Part shown: positions 25,263-33,592 of the stretch, one piece after another
How the letters are laid out: every line of letters begins with the position of its first letter
Numbering within the stretch: position 1 is the stretch's first letter
Origin: Bradyrhizobium sp. AZCC 1693
GTDB lineage: Bacteria > Pseudomonadota > Alphaproteobacteria > Rhizobiales > Xanthobacteraceae
Direction: 5' to 3'
Assembly (NCBI RefSeq): GCF_036924745.1
Contig: NZ_JAZHSD010000001.1
Span: 1,364,001 to 1,428,000 of the forward strand
DNA: 64,000 nucleotides
Notes under the pieces: generated by a model
What the model was told of the DNA's origin: nothing
What the model saw: the letters and a program-made list of their open reading frames with translations, nothing else
Database searches by the model: none
Made by a program: the position numbers and the translations under genes

Positions 25263-26765
25263 ATGTCCAGGGGACTTAAGCCCATCCTCGCACTACACGA
25301 CATCACGAAGGCCTTTGGCGGAGTCGAGGCGCTTCGTGGGGTCGATTTTGCGCTCACCGCCGGCGAGATCCATGGTCTCGTCGGCGAGAACGGCGCGGGC
25401 AAAAGCACGCTGATGAAGATCATCGCCGGTGTGCATGCGGATTTTTCCGGCCGGTTCGTGCTGGACGGAAAAGAAACCCGCTTTCGGTCGGTGCGCGACG
25501 CGCATGCGGCCGGTATCGCCATGGTCCATCAGGAACTTAGCGTTGCGCCCGACCTGACGGTGGCCGAGAACGTGTTTCTGGGCAACCAGCCGACCAACCG
25601 TTTGGGCCTCGTCCAGTGGCGGCGGATGGCGCGCGAAGCGGGCGAACAATTGAAGCGGTTCGGCATCGACGTCGATCCGATGTCGCGGCTCGGCGACCTG
25701 CCGATCGGGCTGCAGCAGTTGATCGAGATCGCCCGCGTGCTGTTCTCGGGCGCCCGCATCGTCATCCTCGACGAGCCGACCTCGGCACTGTCGCCGCCGG
25801 AAGTGGAGCGGCTGTTCGCGACGCTGAAACGTTTGCGGGACGAAGGCACCAGCATCGTCTTCATTTCGCATTTCATCGAGGACATCCTGCGCGTCTCCGA
25901 CACCGTGACGGTGTTCCGCAACGGCAGGAAGGTCGCGGAGACGGCCGCGTCGGAGACGAACAAGCCCGCGCTGATCGAGGCGATGATCGGCAAGGGCCGC
26001 GAGGCGCTGGAGGAAACCTACATCCACGACATCATGCTGCCGCCGCCGACCGATCAGCCAGTGGTGCTGAATGCAAACGGGCTGACGCTGGCCGGCCGCC
26101 TGCGCGAAGTTTCGTTTGAGTCCCGCGCCGGCGAGGTGCTCGGCATCTACGGCTTCATGGGATGCGGGCAGCTCGAACTGGCCCGTATCCTGTTCGGTAA
26201 AATAAAGCCCGATCTCGGCACGCTCGCGGTCGCAGGCAACCAAAAGGCCTTTCGCAGCACGGCGGACGCCAGGCGCTCCGGGATCGCCTTCGTGCCCGAG
26301 AGCCGGCGCGACATGCTGTTCCACCAGGAGCCGGTCTACAAGAACGTCTCGATCAGCATCCTCGATCGCATTTCGTCGCTGCTGCTCAAGCCGTCGCGCG
26401 AGCGCGCGATCGCGACCCGGCAGGTCGAGCAGTTGCGGATCAGGCCCGCCGTCGTCGATCTCGACCTCGGCATGCTCTCCGGCGGCAACCAGCAGAAGGT
26501 GGCGCTGGCAAAATGGCTGAGCTACCCGCCCCGGCTCCTGGTGCTGTGCGAGCCGACCCGTGGCATGGATGTCGGCGCCAAGAACGACGTCATCCACATC
26601 ATCCGCGATCTGCGCGCCAAGGGGCTCGCCATCATCGTGCTCTCCACCGAGCCCGAGACGGTGCTGTCGCTCGCCGACCGCGTCATCGTGCTCAAGCGCG
26701 GCGCTGTCGTGCGGGAGTTTGCCAACGAACGGATCAGCAAGGATCGCCTCTTGGAAGCGGCGTGA
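25263..26765 (+). CDS. Ribose/xylose-type ABC importer ATPase (double NBD)
   Basis: A 500-residue RbsA/XylG-type protein with two nucleotide-binding domains. The first has Walker A GENGAGKST, a non-canonical signature IGLQQLIEIAR and Walker B IVILDEPTSAL. The second has a degenerate Walker A (GFMGCGQLE) but a good signature LSGGNQQKVALAKWL and Walker B LLVLCEPTRGMD, the normal asymmetry of this family. It starts six bases after the binding-protein stop. It energises uptake with the permease encoded next. Confidence 0.92.
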   Translation: MSRGLKPILALHDITKAFGGVEALRGVDFALTAGEIHGLVGENGAGKSTLMKIIAGVHADFSGRFVLDGKETRFRSVRDAHAAGIAMVHQELSVAPDLTVAENVFLGNQPTNRLGLVQWRRMAREAGEQLKRFGIDVDPMSRLGDLPIGLQQLIEIARVLFSGARIVILDEPTSALSPPEVERLFATLKRLRDEGTSIVFISHFIEDILRVSDTVTVFRNGRKVAETAASETNKPALIEAMIGKGREALEETYIHDIMLPPPTDQPVVLNANGLTLAGRLREVSFESRAGEVLGIYGFMGCGQLELARILFGKIKPDLGTLAVAGNQKAFRSTADARRSGIAFVPESRRDMLFHQEPVYKNVSISILDRISSLLLKPSRERAIATRQVEQLRIRPAVVDLDLGMLSGGNQQKVALAKWLSYPPRLLVLCEPTRGMDVGAKNDVIHIIRDLRAKGLAIIVLSTEPETVLSLADRVIVLKRGAVVREFANERISKDRLLEAA

Positions 26766-26775
26766 GGAGACCGAC

Positions 26776-27810
26776 ATGACTTCAGGTCAAAGCGTGACAG
26801 TCGCCGCGGATCGCAAACGCCCGCACCGGCTCGCCGCGATGATGCGCTCCCAGATGCGCAACATCGCGCCGTTCCTGACGCTGATCTGCCTGTTCGGCTT
26901 CTTCGCTGCCGCCAGCCCCTCGTTTGCGACGCTCGACAATCTCGGCAACATCCTCACCCAGATTTCGGTCACCGGCATTATCGCCGTCGGCCTCACCTTC
27001 GTGATTCTCTGCGCCGAGATCGATCTCTCGATCGCCGCCATCGCCAACGTCACCGGCATCGCCGTCGCTTATTTCACGCTGCAGGAATCCTACGTCAACA
27101 TCGCCAACGTGCCGATGCCCGGATGGGCCGCGATCCTGCTGGCGCTGGCGCTGTGCGCCCTGCTCGGCCTCGTCAACGCCTTTGGGCTGACGGTCATCGG
27201 CATCCCCTCCTTCATCATGACGCTGGCGATGATGCAGATCGCGGCCGGCATCTCGGCGCTGCTGGTGCGCGGGCAGATCGCCTACAAGGTGCCCCCGCTT
27301 GTCACGACGCTGGGCTCGACGTCGATCGGCGGCATTCCCTGGATCGTGATCGTTGCAGCGCTAATGCTGCTCGGCGGCCATCTGGTGCTGACCTACACCC
27401 GCTTCGGCCGCTACGTCTACATGGTCGGCGGAAACCGCGAGGCGGCGGAATATTCCGGCCTCAACGTCAAGCTGATCCTCGGCAGCGTCATGGTCATCTC
27501 CGCCGTGTGCGCCGGCATCGGCGGCATGCTCGGCGTGGCTCATTTCGGCAGCGCGCAGCAGAACGAGTTCGACACCTATCTGCTTGATTCCATCGCCGCC
27601 GTCGTGGTCGGCGGCACCAGTCTCTTTGGTGGCCGCGGCGGCATCGGCAACACCATCGTCGGCCTGTTCGTGCTCGGCGTCCTCAACAACGGGCTTGATC
27701 ACGTCAACATCGACAGTTTTTTGAAAATCCTGATCCGCGGCCTCATCCTGCTCACCGCGCTGATCATCAACGTCTATGCGCAGCGATTGCGCGAGCGGAC
27801 TGCCGTTTAA
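26776..27810 (+). CDS. Ribose/xylose-type ABC importer permease
   Basis: A 344-residue RbsC-family permease from ATG 26776 (GAGGAGA upstream); a longer frame from 26560 is only overlap with the ATPase gene. Many membrane helices are evident, including FLTLICLFGFFAAASPSF, VTGIIAVGLTFVILCAEIDLSI and IVGLFVLGVLNNGLD. The family motifs EIDLSIAAIAN and GGNREAAEYSGLNV (coupling loop) are intact. It dimerises to form the channel for the substrate delivered by the Tat-exported binding protein. Last gene of the three-gene operon. Confidence 0.92.
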   Translation: MTSGQSVTVAADRKRPHRLAAMMRSQMRNIAPFLTLICLFGFFAAASPSFATLDNLGNILTQISVTGIIAVGLTFVILCAEIDLSIAAIANVTGIAVAYFTLQESYVNIANVPMPGWAAILLALALCALLGLVNAFGLTVIGIPSFIMTLAMMQIAAGISALLVRGQIAYKVPPLVTTLGSTSIGGIPWIVIVAALMLLGGHLVLTYTRFGRYVYMVGGNREAAEYSGLNVKLILGSVMVISAVCAGIGGMLGVAHFGSAQQNEFDTYLLDSIAAVVVGGTSLFGGRGGIGNTIVGLFVLGVLNNGLDHVNIDSFLKILIRGLILLTALIINVYAQRLRERTAV

Positions 27811-27845
27811 GGCCGCCCGCCGAGACCGACATGCAGCGCCACTTT

Positions 27846-28760
27846 TCAGGTCAGCCCGCCCTCGAGAAACTTCAGCACGCGGCCGTCGATCAACAGCAGC
27901 GCGCTGCCGATCACCAGTGCGCCCGCGATTTCACGCGGCGAAATCTGCTCGCCGAGCACGAGCGAGCCGAGGAGGATGGCTGTGACCGGCACAAGCAGCG
28001 TCACCAGCATGACATTGGTGGCGCCGGAGCGCCGCAGGATCTGGAAGAAAACAATATAGGCCAGCGCCGTCGACAAGCCGGCAAGACCGAGCACCGCGAA
28101 CCATGTCACCGCGCCCGGCATTGGCAATTGCCAGGGACGCTCGAAAATGCCGGCGACGAGGGTCATCATCAGGCTCGATGCGATCAATTGAAACGTGGCG
28201 GTGGCAAGCGGCGGCGAATCCGATAGCGCGCGCCGCGCTATCAGCGCGGAGATGCCGTAGCTCAGCGCCGCCGCGAGACACAGCAGGACGCCGAGCCCCT
28301 GCCCGCTGGCAAAGTCCAGGCCGCTGCCGCGGAGGATCACGACGCCGACAAGGCCGACGATCACACCGGCCACACGCCTGATGACGAGCTTCTCCTCGCC
28401 CGCCGCCGTCATCACCGCCACCGTGAACAGCGGCGTGGTGGCATTGAGGATCGAAGCCAGCCCGCTCGGGATGTACAACTGTCCGGTGACGATCAGCGAG
28501 AACGGCAGCACATTGTTGAACAAGGCGACGAGGAAGAATGGCCGCCAGCCCATCCACCCCTTCGGAAACGGCAGTCGCTGCACGCAAAGCACCGGCAGCA
28601 GGATCATGGCGGCCAGCAGCACGCGCAACAGCACGAGCGTGAACGGCGGCAATTCCCTCAGCACCACGCCGTTGAAGAAGAACGACCCGCCCCACAGGAT
28701 CGAGAGCAGGCCGAGCAGCGACCAGTCGCGCGTGTCAATCGAGGCGTCTTTTGTGCTCAT
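27846..28760 (-). CDS. EamA/DMT-family transporter
   Basis: A 304-residue inner-membrane protein with about ten hydrophobic helices arranged as two EamA repeats. The first contains LGLLSILWGGSFFFNGVVLRELPPF and the second LGVLLCLAAALSYGISALIA. Helix 4 carries SGLASILNATTPLFT and the last helices end LGEQISPREIAGALVIGSALLLI, both typical. DMT proteins export amino acids, nucleobases or metabolites; no substrate is evident. It is convergent with the ABC permease gene and lies 75 bases downstream of the dehydrogenase gene on the same strand. Confidence 0.88.
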   Translation of the reverse strand: MSTKDASIDTRDWSLLGLLSILWGGSFFFNGVVLRELPPFTLVLLRVLLAAMILLPVLCVQRLPFPKGWMGWRPFFLVALFNNVLPFSLIVTGQLYIPSGLASILNATTPLFTVAVMTAAGEEKLVIRRVAGVIVGLVGVVILRGSGLDFASGQGLGVLLCLAAALSYGISALIARRALSDSPPLATATFQLIASSLMMTLVAGIFERPWQLPMPGAVTWFAVLGLAGLSTALAYIVFFQILRRSGATNVMLVTLLVPVTAILLGSLVLGEQISPREIAGALVIGSALLLIDGRVLKFLEGGLT

Positions 28761-28835
28761 GGCGGCTCAAATCAGGAGGCTACGGCTCTATTCCGCGGCG
28801 CCGGACTTTGCCACCCGATTTCCGGACATCGGTGG

Positions 28836-29708
28836 CTATTTCGGCCGCGACACGATCTCGATCATCCTGCCCTCGTCGTCGTCGGGCATCTGAGCTTTCG
28901 CCTTTGCATAAGCTTCGACCGCCGCGTGCCCGATCAGCGGTGCGTCAGCAAGCAGGCTCTCGGCCAATTTCACGGCATAAACTGCATCCTTATGACGGAG
29001 CGCTGACGTGAACGACGCGCCGGAGAAGTCGCGCGCTACCATTCGCTTGGAGTGACGGATCACCTGCGGGCTTGCTACCGCGCCGGTCGCGAGCGCTTCA
29101 GCCACGAGGTTCCTGTCGAGGCCGGCCTGCTCGGCGATCGCGATGCCTTCGGCGAGGCTCGCGATCTGCACCGCGCCCATCAGATTGTTGATCAGCTTGA
29201 AGACGGTGCCGGTGCCGACGGCGCCGAAATGCCTGATCACATCGCCGATCGGTGAGAGATAGGGTTTTGCGCGATCGAGATCAGCCGCATCCGCGCCGAC
29301 GAGCAAGGTCAATTTCCCGCTGGCCGCCGCTTGCGGCAGGCCGGTGACGGGGCAGTCGATGTAGGTAAGCCCACGGCCGCGCAGTTCGCGCGCCATGTCG
29401 AGCGCGTGCTGGTGCGAGACGGTTGAGCATTCGATCGCGAGGCATCCCGCCTTCATCCTTGCGGCGGCGCCATCCTTGCCGAGCCAGACGGACCGCGACG
29501 CCTCGTCATCGGCAACCATGGTCACGACGGCATCAGCGCCATCGGCGGCATCAGCCGGTGACGAAGTCCAGCGCGCGCCGCGCGCGATCAGGTCTTTGCC
29601 CTTGGTCTTGCTGCGATTCCACACCGCAACGTCAAAACCTGCATCGAGATAGCGGCCCGCCATGCCGTGGCCCATGCGGCCGAGCCCGATGAAGGCGACT
29701 TTGGTCAT
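28836..29708 (-). CDS. Beta-hydroxyacid (3-hydroxyisobutyrate-type) dehydrogenase
   Basis: A 290-residue NAD(P)-dependent enzyme. The Rossmann motif is VAFIGLGRMGHGMAGRYL at the N-terminus, followed by the family segment DCPVTGLPQAAASGKL. The catalytic lysine lies in KLINNLMGAVQIASLAEG. Members oxidise 3-hydroxyisobutyrate, tartronate semialdehyde or related acids; the tartronate group prefers DAPVSGG, so substrate is open. The ATG is only three bases past the prfB stop, so the gene is probably co-transcribed with prfB. Confidence 0.85.
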   Translation of the reverse strand: MTKVAFIGLGRMGHGMAGRYLDAGFDVAVWNRSKTKGKDLIARGARWTSSPADAADGADAVVTMVADDEASRSVWLGKDGAAARMKAGCLAIECSTVSHQHALDMARELRGRGLTYIDCPVTGLPQAAASGKLTLLVGADAADLDRAKPYLSPIGDVIRHFGAVGTGTVFKLINNLMGAVQIASLAEGIAIAEQAGLDRNLVAEALATGAVASPQVIRHSKRMVARDFSGASFTSALRHKDAVYAVKLAESLLADAPLIGHAAVEAYAKAKAQMPDDDEGRMIEIVSRPK

Positions 29709-29711
29709 GGA

Positions 29712-30843
29712 TTAATCCACATCCTCGACCTGGCCGGGGGCGGTGCCGAACGCACGCTGCGCCAGCGTCGCGGCCATGAACTCGTCGAGGTCGCCGTCGA
29801 GCACACCCGATGTATCGGAGGTCTGCACGCCGGTGCGCAGGTCCTTCACCATCTGGTAGGGCTGCAGCACGTAGGAGCGGATCTGGTGGCCCCAGCCGAT
29901 ATCGGTCTTGGCGGCCTGATCGGCGGCGGCCTGCTCCTCGCGCCGCTTCAGTTCGATTTCGTAGAGCCGCGCGCGCAGCATGTCCCAGGCTTGCGCACGG
30001 TTCTTGTGCTGCGAACGGCCGGCCTGGCAGACCACCGCGACGCCGGTCGGAATATGCGTCAGCCGTACCGCGGATTCGGTCTTGTTAACGTGTTGGCCGC
30101 CGGCGCCGCCCGAGCGCATGGTGTCGGTGCGCACGTCGGACTCGGCGATGTCGATCTTGATGCTGTTATCGACCACCGGAAAAATCGCCACTGACGAGAA
30201 CGACGTGTGCCGGCGCGCGTTGGAATCGAACGGCGAGATCCGCACCAGGCGGTGCACGCCCGCTTCCGTCTTCAGCCAGCCATAGGCATTGTGCCCGCTG
30301 ATCTGGATGGTGGCGGATTTGATGCCGGCTTCTTCGCCGGGAGTCTCTTCGAGATACTCGATCTTGAAGCCATGCTCCTCCGCCCAGCGCGTATACATGC
30401 GCAAGAGCATCGCGGCCCAGTCCTGGCTTTCGGTGCCGCCGGCGCCGGCATGCACCTCGAGGTAGGAGTCGAACCGGTCGGCTTCGCCCGACAGCAGCGC
30501 TTCCAGCTCGCGGCGCGCGACTTCCTTCTTCAGGGCCTTTAGCGCGTTCTCGGCCTCGACCACCACGCCTTCATCGTTCTCGGCCTCGCCGAGCGCGATC
30601 ATCTCGACATTGTCGTCGAGTTCGCGCTCGACCTTGCCGATGCCCTCGAGCGCATCCACCAGCGAGGTGCGCTCCTGCATCAGCTTCTGGGCCTTCTGGG
30701 GATCGTTCCAGAGATTGGGATCTTCGGCGAGCTTGTTCAGCTCGGCGAGCCGAGCCGTTGATTTCTCGACGTCAAAGATGCCTCCTCAGCAGCCCGACTG
30801 ACTGCTTGATCTCTTCTACGAGGCGTTCGACTTCGGCGCGCAT
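29712..30843 (-). CDS. prfB: Peptide chain release factor 2, made by programmed +1 frameshift
   Basis: Release factor for UGA and UAA. ATG 30843 opens 23 codons that end in CTT followed by an in-frame TGA (30774-30772). Slipping one base forward continues the protein from GAC (30773) to the stop at 29712, giving 376 residues, normal RF2 length. The stimulatory AGGAGG precedes CTTTGAC, as in the E. coli mechanism. RF2 landmarks: the SPF anticodon-like region (RISPFDS) and the GGQ peptidyl-hydrolysis motif in [17 protein letters not shown]. It lies downstream of the two penicillin-binding protein genes. Confidence 0.95.
30771..30786 (-). promoter_or_regulatory. prfB: prfB programmed frameshift signal
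   Basis: Minus-strand AGGAGGCATCTTTGAC: an internal Shine-Dalgarno (AGGAGG), the slippery CTT and the in-frame stop TGA followed by C, the poor-termination context. Low RF2 favours slippage and so raises RF2 synthesis (established autoregulation). Confidence 0.93.
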
Positions 30844-30934
30844 GGTCTCTTCTGTCTGCGGTCGGAACCGCTACTGGATTACGTGAGAGGGATGTAGCGG
30901 CCTGCGCCGCAAAGCGCAATCCGCAAACCAGCCG

Positions 30935-33424
30935 CTAGTAAAGCCGGCCGGTTCCGGGACGCATGATGTTGCCGGCGTCGGGCGGGACTTCCTGCTGCAC
31001 GCGTCCATCCTGGTCGGCGGCGCCCATGACGGAGTAATTGTCCGGCGGCGCGGTGCCGGGCTTGAAGGCTTCCAGGATGGTGCGGCCGCCCTCGCCTTGA
31101 CCGGGGCGCATGCCGCTCTTGGCATCGATGCGGACCAGCCTGATGCCGGCGGGTATCTTGAACGGCGTCGCCGGCTTGTCGGCGAGCGCGAGCTTCATGA
31201 AATCTCTGACGATCGGCGCAGCGGTATGGCCGCCCTGCGCGGCCCTGCCTAGAGTACGGGGCTTGTCATAGCCAAGATAGAGACCGACGACGAGATCCGG
31301 CGAAAAGCCGATGAACCAGACATCTTTTCCGTCGCTGGTGGTGCCGGTCTTGCCGGCGATCGGCTTGCCGACCTCGCGCATGACCGACGCCGTGCCGCCC
31401 TGCACCACCCCCTCCAGCATCGAGGTGATCTGGTAGGCCGTCATCGAATCGAGCACCTGCTCCCTGCGGTCGACAAGCTGGGGCTCGGGCTGATTCTTCC
31501 AGCCGCCCGGCGCGTCGCAGCCGCGGCACTCGCGCGCATCATGTTTGAAAATCGTTCGTCCGTAGCGGTCCTGGATGCGGTCGATCAGGGTCGGCTTCAC
31601 CCGCCGGCCGCCATTGGCGAACATAGAATACGCCGTGACCATCCGCATGACAGTGGTTTCGCCTGCGCCGAGCGAATAGGAAAGATAGTTCGGCAACTCC
31701 TCATAGACGCCGAAGCGTTTGGCATATTCACCGATCAAGGGCATGCCGACATCCTGCGCCAACCGCACCGTCACGGTGTTGACCGACCATTTGAGGGCTT
31801 CGCGCAGCGTAATGGGGCCGCGATAACTGCCAACCGAAAAGTTCTCCGGACGCCAGACGCCGGCGCCCTGCCCCTGATCGATCTCGATCGGCCCGTCGAT
31901 CATGATGGTCGCCGGGGTGTAGCCATTGTCCATTGCCGCCGAATAGACCAGCGGCTTGAACGTAGATCCCGGCTGTCGATAGGCCTGCGTCGCGCGATTG
32001 AACTGGCTCTGGTCGAACGAGAAGCCACCCACCATCGCAAGCACGCGGCCGGTCAACGGATCCATCGCGACCATGGCGCCAGATACTTCAGGCAATTGCC
32101 GCAGACGATACTGGCCTTCGACCGGGTTGCCATCCTTGATCAGCGGATCGGCGTAGATCACGTCGCCCGGCGAAAGAATTTGCGAGACCGCGCCCGGCGC
32201 CTTGCCGCGGGCTGAGGCGGAAGCCGCCCTCGCCCAGCGGACACCTTCCAGCGTGATGAGGCCGGTTTGCCGGTCCTTGGAGATCGTGCCTCCCAGTTCG
32301 CGGCTCGGCTGGAATCCGATGCGGGCCGACTGGTCAGAGGTCTCGAGTACCACGGCCATCCGCCACGGCGAGATGTCGCTGAGCGATTTGACTTCGGCGA
32401 GCTTGACGCCCCAGTCACCGGAAATGTCGAGCTTGCTCATAGCTCCGCGCCAACCCTGGGCCTCGTCAAAATTCACCAGGCCGGCGGCCATGGTCTTGCG
32501 CGCCATCACCTGCAGCTTCGGATCGAGCGTGGTGCGGACCGACAGCCCGCCTTCATAGAGCTTCTTTTCGCCGTAGCGCTCGAAGATGTCACGCCGGACT
32601 TCCTCGGCAAAATACTCGCCGGCAAAGGTATGCGCGGCGTTGGACCGGCTGGTCACGGTCAGCGGCTCCTTGCGGGCCTTGTCGGCATCGGCCTGCTTGA
32701 TCCAGCCGTTTTCCAGCAGGCGGTCGATCACGTAATTGCGCCGCTCGATCGATCGATCGCGGTTGCGCACCGGATGCAACGTGCCCGGCGCTTTCGGAAG
32801 CGCTGCAAGATACGCGGCCTCCGCAACCGTTAATTCGTTCACCGATTTGTCGAAATAGACCAGCGACGCTGCGGCGATGCCGTAGGCACCGAGGCCGAGA
32901 TAGATTTCATTGAGATAGAGTTCGAGGATGCGATCCTTCGAATAGGCGCGCTCGATGCGCATCGCCAGCAGGGCTTCCTTGATCTTGCGCGTGAACGAGA
33001 CCTCGTTGGTCAGAAGGAAGTTCTTTGCGACCTGCTGGGTGATCGTCGAGGCGCCCTGCGGACGCTTGTTGGAGCCGAAGTTCTGCGCAAACACCACGGC
33101 CGCGCGCGCCATGCCCGTGAAGTCGATGCCGCCGTGCTCGTAGAAGTTCTTGTCCTCGGCCGCGAGGAACGCGTTGGTGACGAGTTTTGGCATCGCCTGG
33201 ATCGGCAGATAGAGGCGCCGCTCCTTGGAATACTCGCCGAGCAGCGCACCATCGGATGCGTGGACGCGCGTCATTACCGGCGGCTCGTAATCCTGAAGTT
33301 GCGAATAGTCCGGCAAGTCCCTGGAGAAATGCCAGATCGCGCCCGCGACACCGGCCACGCCGACCAGGAACACGACGGTCCCGGCGGTAAACAGGAAACC
33401 CAAAAACCGGACCACAAAGCGCAT
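30935..33424 (-). CDS. mrcA: Class A penicillin-binding protein 1A, downstream tandem copy
   Basis: An 829-residue bifunctional peptidoglycan synthase from ATG 33424. One membrane anchor (FLGFLFTAGTVVFLVGVAGV), then a GT51 glycosyltransferase with EDKNFYEHGG (catalytic Glu), GASTITQQVAKN and RILELYLNEIYLG. The transpeptidase has the active-site serine in PGSTFKPL, SVN in KWSVNTVTV and GKTGTTSDG. The C-terminal tail is short and polar, ending MRPGTGRLY. It is almost the same as the next upstream gene: I count 94 identities in the first 100 residues. Both are complete with all motifs, so neither is a pseudogene. Confidence 0.94.
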   Translation of the reverse strand: MRFVVRFLGFLFTAGTVVFLVGVAGVAGAIWHFSRDLPDYSQLQDYEPPVMTRVHASDGALLGEYSKERRLYLPIQAMPKLVTNAFLAAEDKNFYEHGGIDFTGMARAAVVFAQNFGSNKRPQGASTITQQVAKNFLLTNEVSFTRKIKEALLAMRIERAYSKDRILELYLNEIYLGLGAYGIAAASLVYFDKSVNELTVAEAAYLAALPKAPGTLHPVRNRDRSIERRNYVIDRLLENGWIKQADADKARKEPLTVTSRSNAAHTFAGEYFAEEVRRDIFERYGEKKLYEGGLSVRTTLDPKLQVMARKTMAAGLVNFDEAQGWRGAMSKLDISGDWGVKLAEVKSLSDISPWRMAVVLETSDQSARIGFQPSRELGGTISKDRQTGLITLEGVRWARAASASARGKAPGAVSQILSPGDVIYADPLIKDGNPVEGQYRLRQLPEVSGAMVAMDPLTGRVLAMVGGFSFDQSQFNRATQAYRQPGSTFKPLVYSAAMDNGYTPATIMIDGPIEIDQGQGAGVWRPENFSVGSYRGPITLREALKWSVNTVTVRLAQDVGMPLIGEYAKRFGVYEELPNYLSYSLGAGETTVMRMVTAYSMFANGGRRVKPTLIDRIQDRYGRTIFKHDARECRGCDAPGGWKNQPEPQLVDRREQVLDSMTAYQITSMLEGVVQGGTASVMREVGKPIAGKTGTTSDGKDVWFIGFSPDLVVGLYLGYDKPRTLGRAAQGGHTAAPIVRDFMKLALADKPATPFKIPAGIRLVRIDAKSGMRPGQGEGGRTILEAFKPGTAPPDNYSVMGAADQDGRVQQEVPPDAGNIMRPGTGRLY

Positions 33425-33592
33425 TAGCGAAGTTCCATTCCAACCCTGGCACCGTAACAGCCGGCGCTTGTCCTCGTGTCCATCGGACATTTCCTCTCCC
33501 GCGACACGGATCGCTCAGATCCGCCGGGCCCAAACATTTTTATAGCGCGATGTCCGAAGATGCGCCTTGAGGTTGTGAACACTTCGTGCGGA

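Noticed and set aside
25293..26777. 494-codon minus-strand frame
   Set aside because: Antisense of the ABC ATPase gene, which has full motifs on the plus strand.
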